Position numbers and translations under genes: made by a program
The notes under the pieces: generated by a model
What the model was told of the DNA's origin: nothing
The model's database searches: none
What the model saw: the letters and a program-made list of their open reading frames with translations, nothing else
Shown here: positions 63,468-64,000 of the stretch, piece by piece
Numbering within the stretch: the stretch's first letter is position 1
How the letters are laid out: every line of letters starts with the position of its first letter
NCBI GenBank assembly: GCA_948567375.1
Contig: OX419755.1
Coordinates: forward strand, 84,772,218-84,836,217
DNA length: 64,000 bases
Reading direction: 5' to 3'
From: Lunularia cruciata
Lineage: Eukaryota; Streptophyta; Marchantiopsida; Lunulariales; Lunulariaceae

Positions 63468-64000
63468 CATATCTGGTATGTTGTCTAATCTGGGTGCTGG
63501 TTGTTTACTTGCATAGGACACACTCGGTTCTACAGCCCCTCTCCCTCACATCACCCCACGCAAACATTGTTTCTCCTTCTCTTACACTCCTCTAATGCTA
63601 TTTCTCGCTTCTTTTTTTTGTTCTTCAATGATCTTTGTCCTCTCTTCTTCCTACTCTTCATGAGCTTTTTCTTCTGCAAGTACCTCTCTCGCTTAGTCTA
63701 TTTTTCTCGTTGCCGTCTGATAATTCTGCTCTGTTTGCTTGCTTCTCTAGTAATCGATGTTTTCTTTCAAGTAATACCAAGGTGCGTCTCGAATCCTTTC
63801 CGTTCTCATGCTCACGATTATACATCTTTTTCTTGTGCATGGTTTCTATTCTGCAGTTTCTGTGCCCATTTCCTTCAAATTTCCACCAAATTAGGATGAG
63901 GTTTATATAGATACTCATACATGGCATTGCTGGTTTCTGCATAACTTCCAGTGCTTCCTTACTTTCCACTATTACCACTTTTGAGCGGTGCTCCTGGAAG
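63468..64000. other. Intron sequence to right edge
   Basis: Pyrimidine-rich intron DNA with short shadow frames. The last about 110 bases resemble the lead-in of an intronic-repeat unit. Confidence 0.4.

Larger units (their letters stand above)
62608..64000 (+). other. Intron 15 (open at right edge)
   Basis: No WD-type coding sequence found. It holds a copia-B solo LTR (63000-63462), and near 63890-64000 the start of another intronic-repeat copy (ttccagtgcttcctta...gctcctggaag resembles 33850-33910). Confidence 0.55.

Overview
The window reads as nuclear DNA of a land plant. The only host gene I can build is a spliced, plus-strand gene for a WD40 plus tetratricopeptide (TPR) protein of the WDTC1/DCAF8 type (plant ASG2-like). 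At least 15 GT-AG exons in consistent phase run from 29626 to 62607, and the gene continues past the right edge. The protein is clearly diverged from the flowering-plant homologue as I remember it, and the introns are very large, so a non-seed plant (moss, liverwort, lycophyte or fern) is a reasonable guess, but only a guess. No bacterial, organellar, tRNA, rRNA or CRISPR features are seen.

Bases 1-27000 are a graveyard of nested Ty3/gypsy retrotransposons. Two families alternate. One is a chromovirus with a C-terminal chromodomain (copies 1-2988 and 7608-11227 on the minus strand, and 11648-26430 on the plus strand). The other, called gypsy-2 here, has a PHD finger at the end of its integrase (old copies 3088-7607 and 11481-11647 plus 26431-27000; a younger copy 13045-22165). 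Three levels of nesting can be read: gypsy-2 young inside the plus-strand chromovirus inside gypsy-2 old. Old copies have lost most CG dinucleotides, while the young copy keeps them.

Bases 27000-29100 are AT-rich with nothing recognisable. The host promoter probably lies near 29090-29140 (TATA-like box and a G-box). Exons 1-5 lie in 29626-33413, exons 6-13 in 40835-43921, and exons 14-15 in 61797-62607.

Intron 5 (7.4 kb) holds a Ty1/copia element (copia-A1, 34468-39961) whose left LTR carries a solo LTR of a second family (copia-B) with a 5-bp target duplication. Intron 13 (17.9 kb) holds a copia-B element (48023-52698) and a second copia-A element (A2, 55071-60264, perfect 5-bp target duplication). 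Both lie in a dispersed intronic repeat of about 0.6-0.95 kb that recurs through all large introns. Another copia-B solo LTR sits at 63000-63462.

The most unusual points are in copia-B. Its primer binding site matches the anticodon arm of initiator tRNA-Met rather than its 3' end, which copia-A uses. Its gag frame starts inside the LTR, so solo LTRs still carry a conserved N-terminal peptide. The copy in intron 13 is circularly permuted at the TATA region of the LTR. The PHD-finger gypsy and the intronic repeat family are also worth following up.
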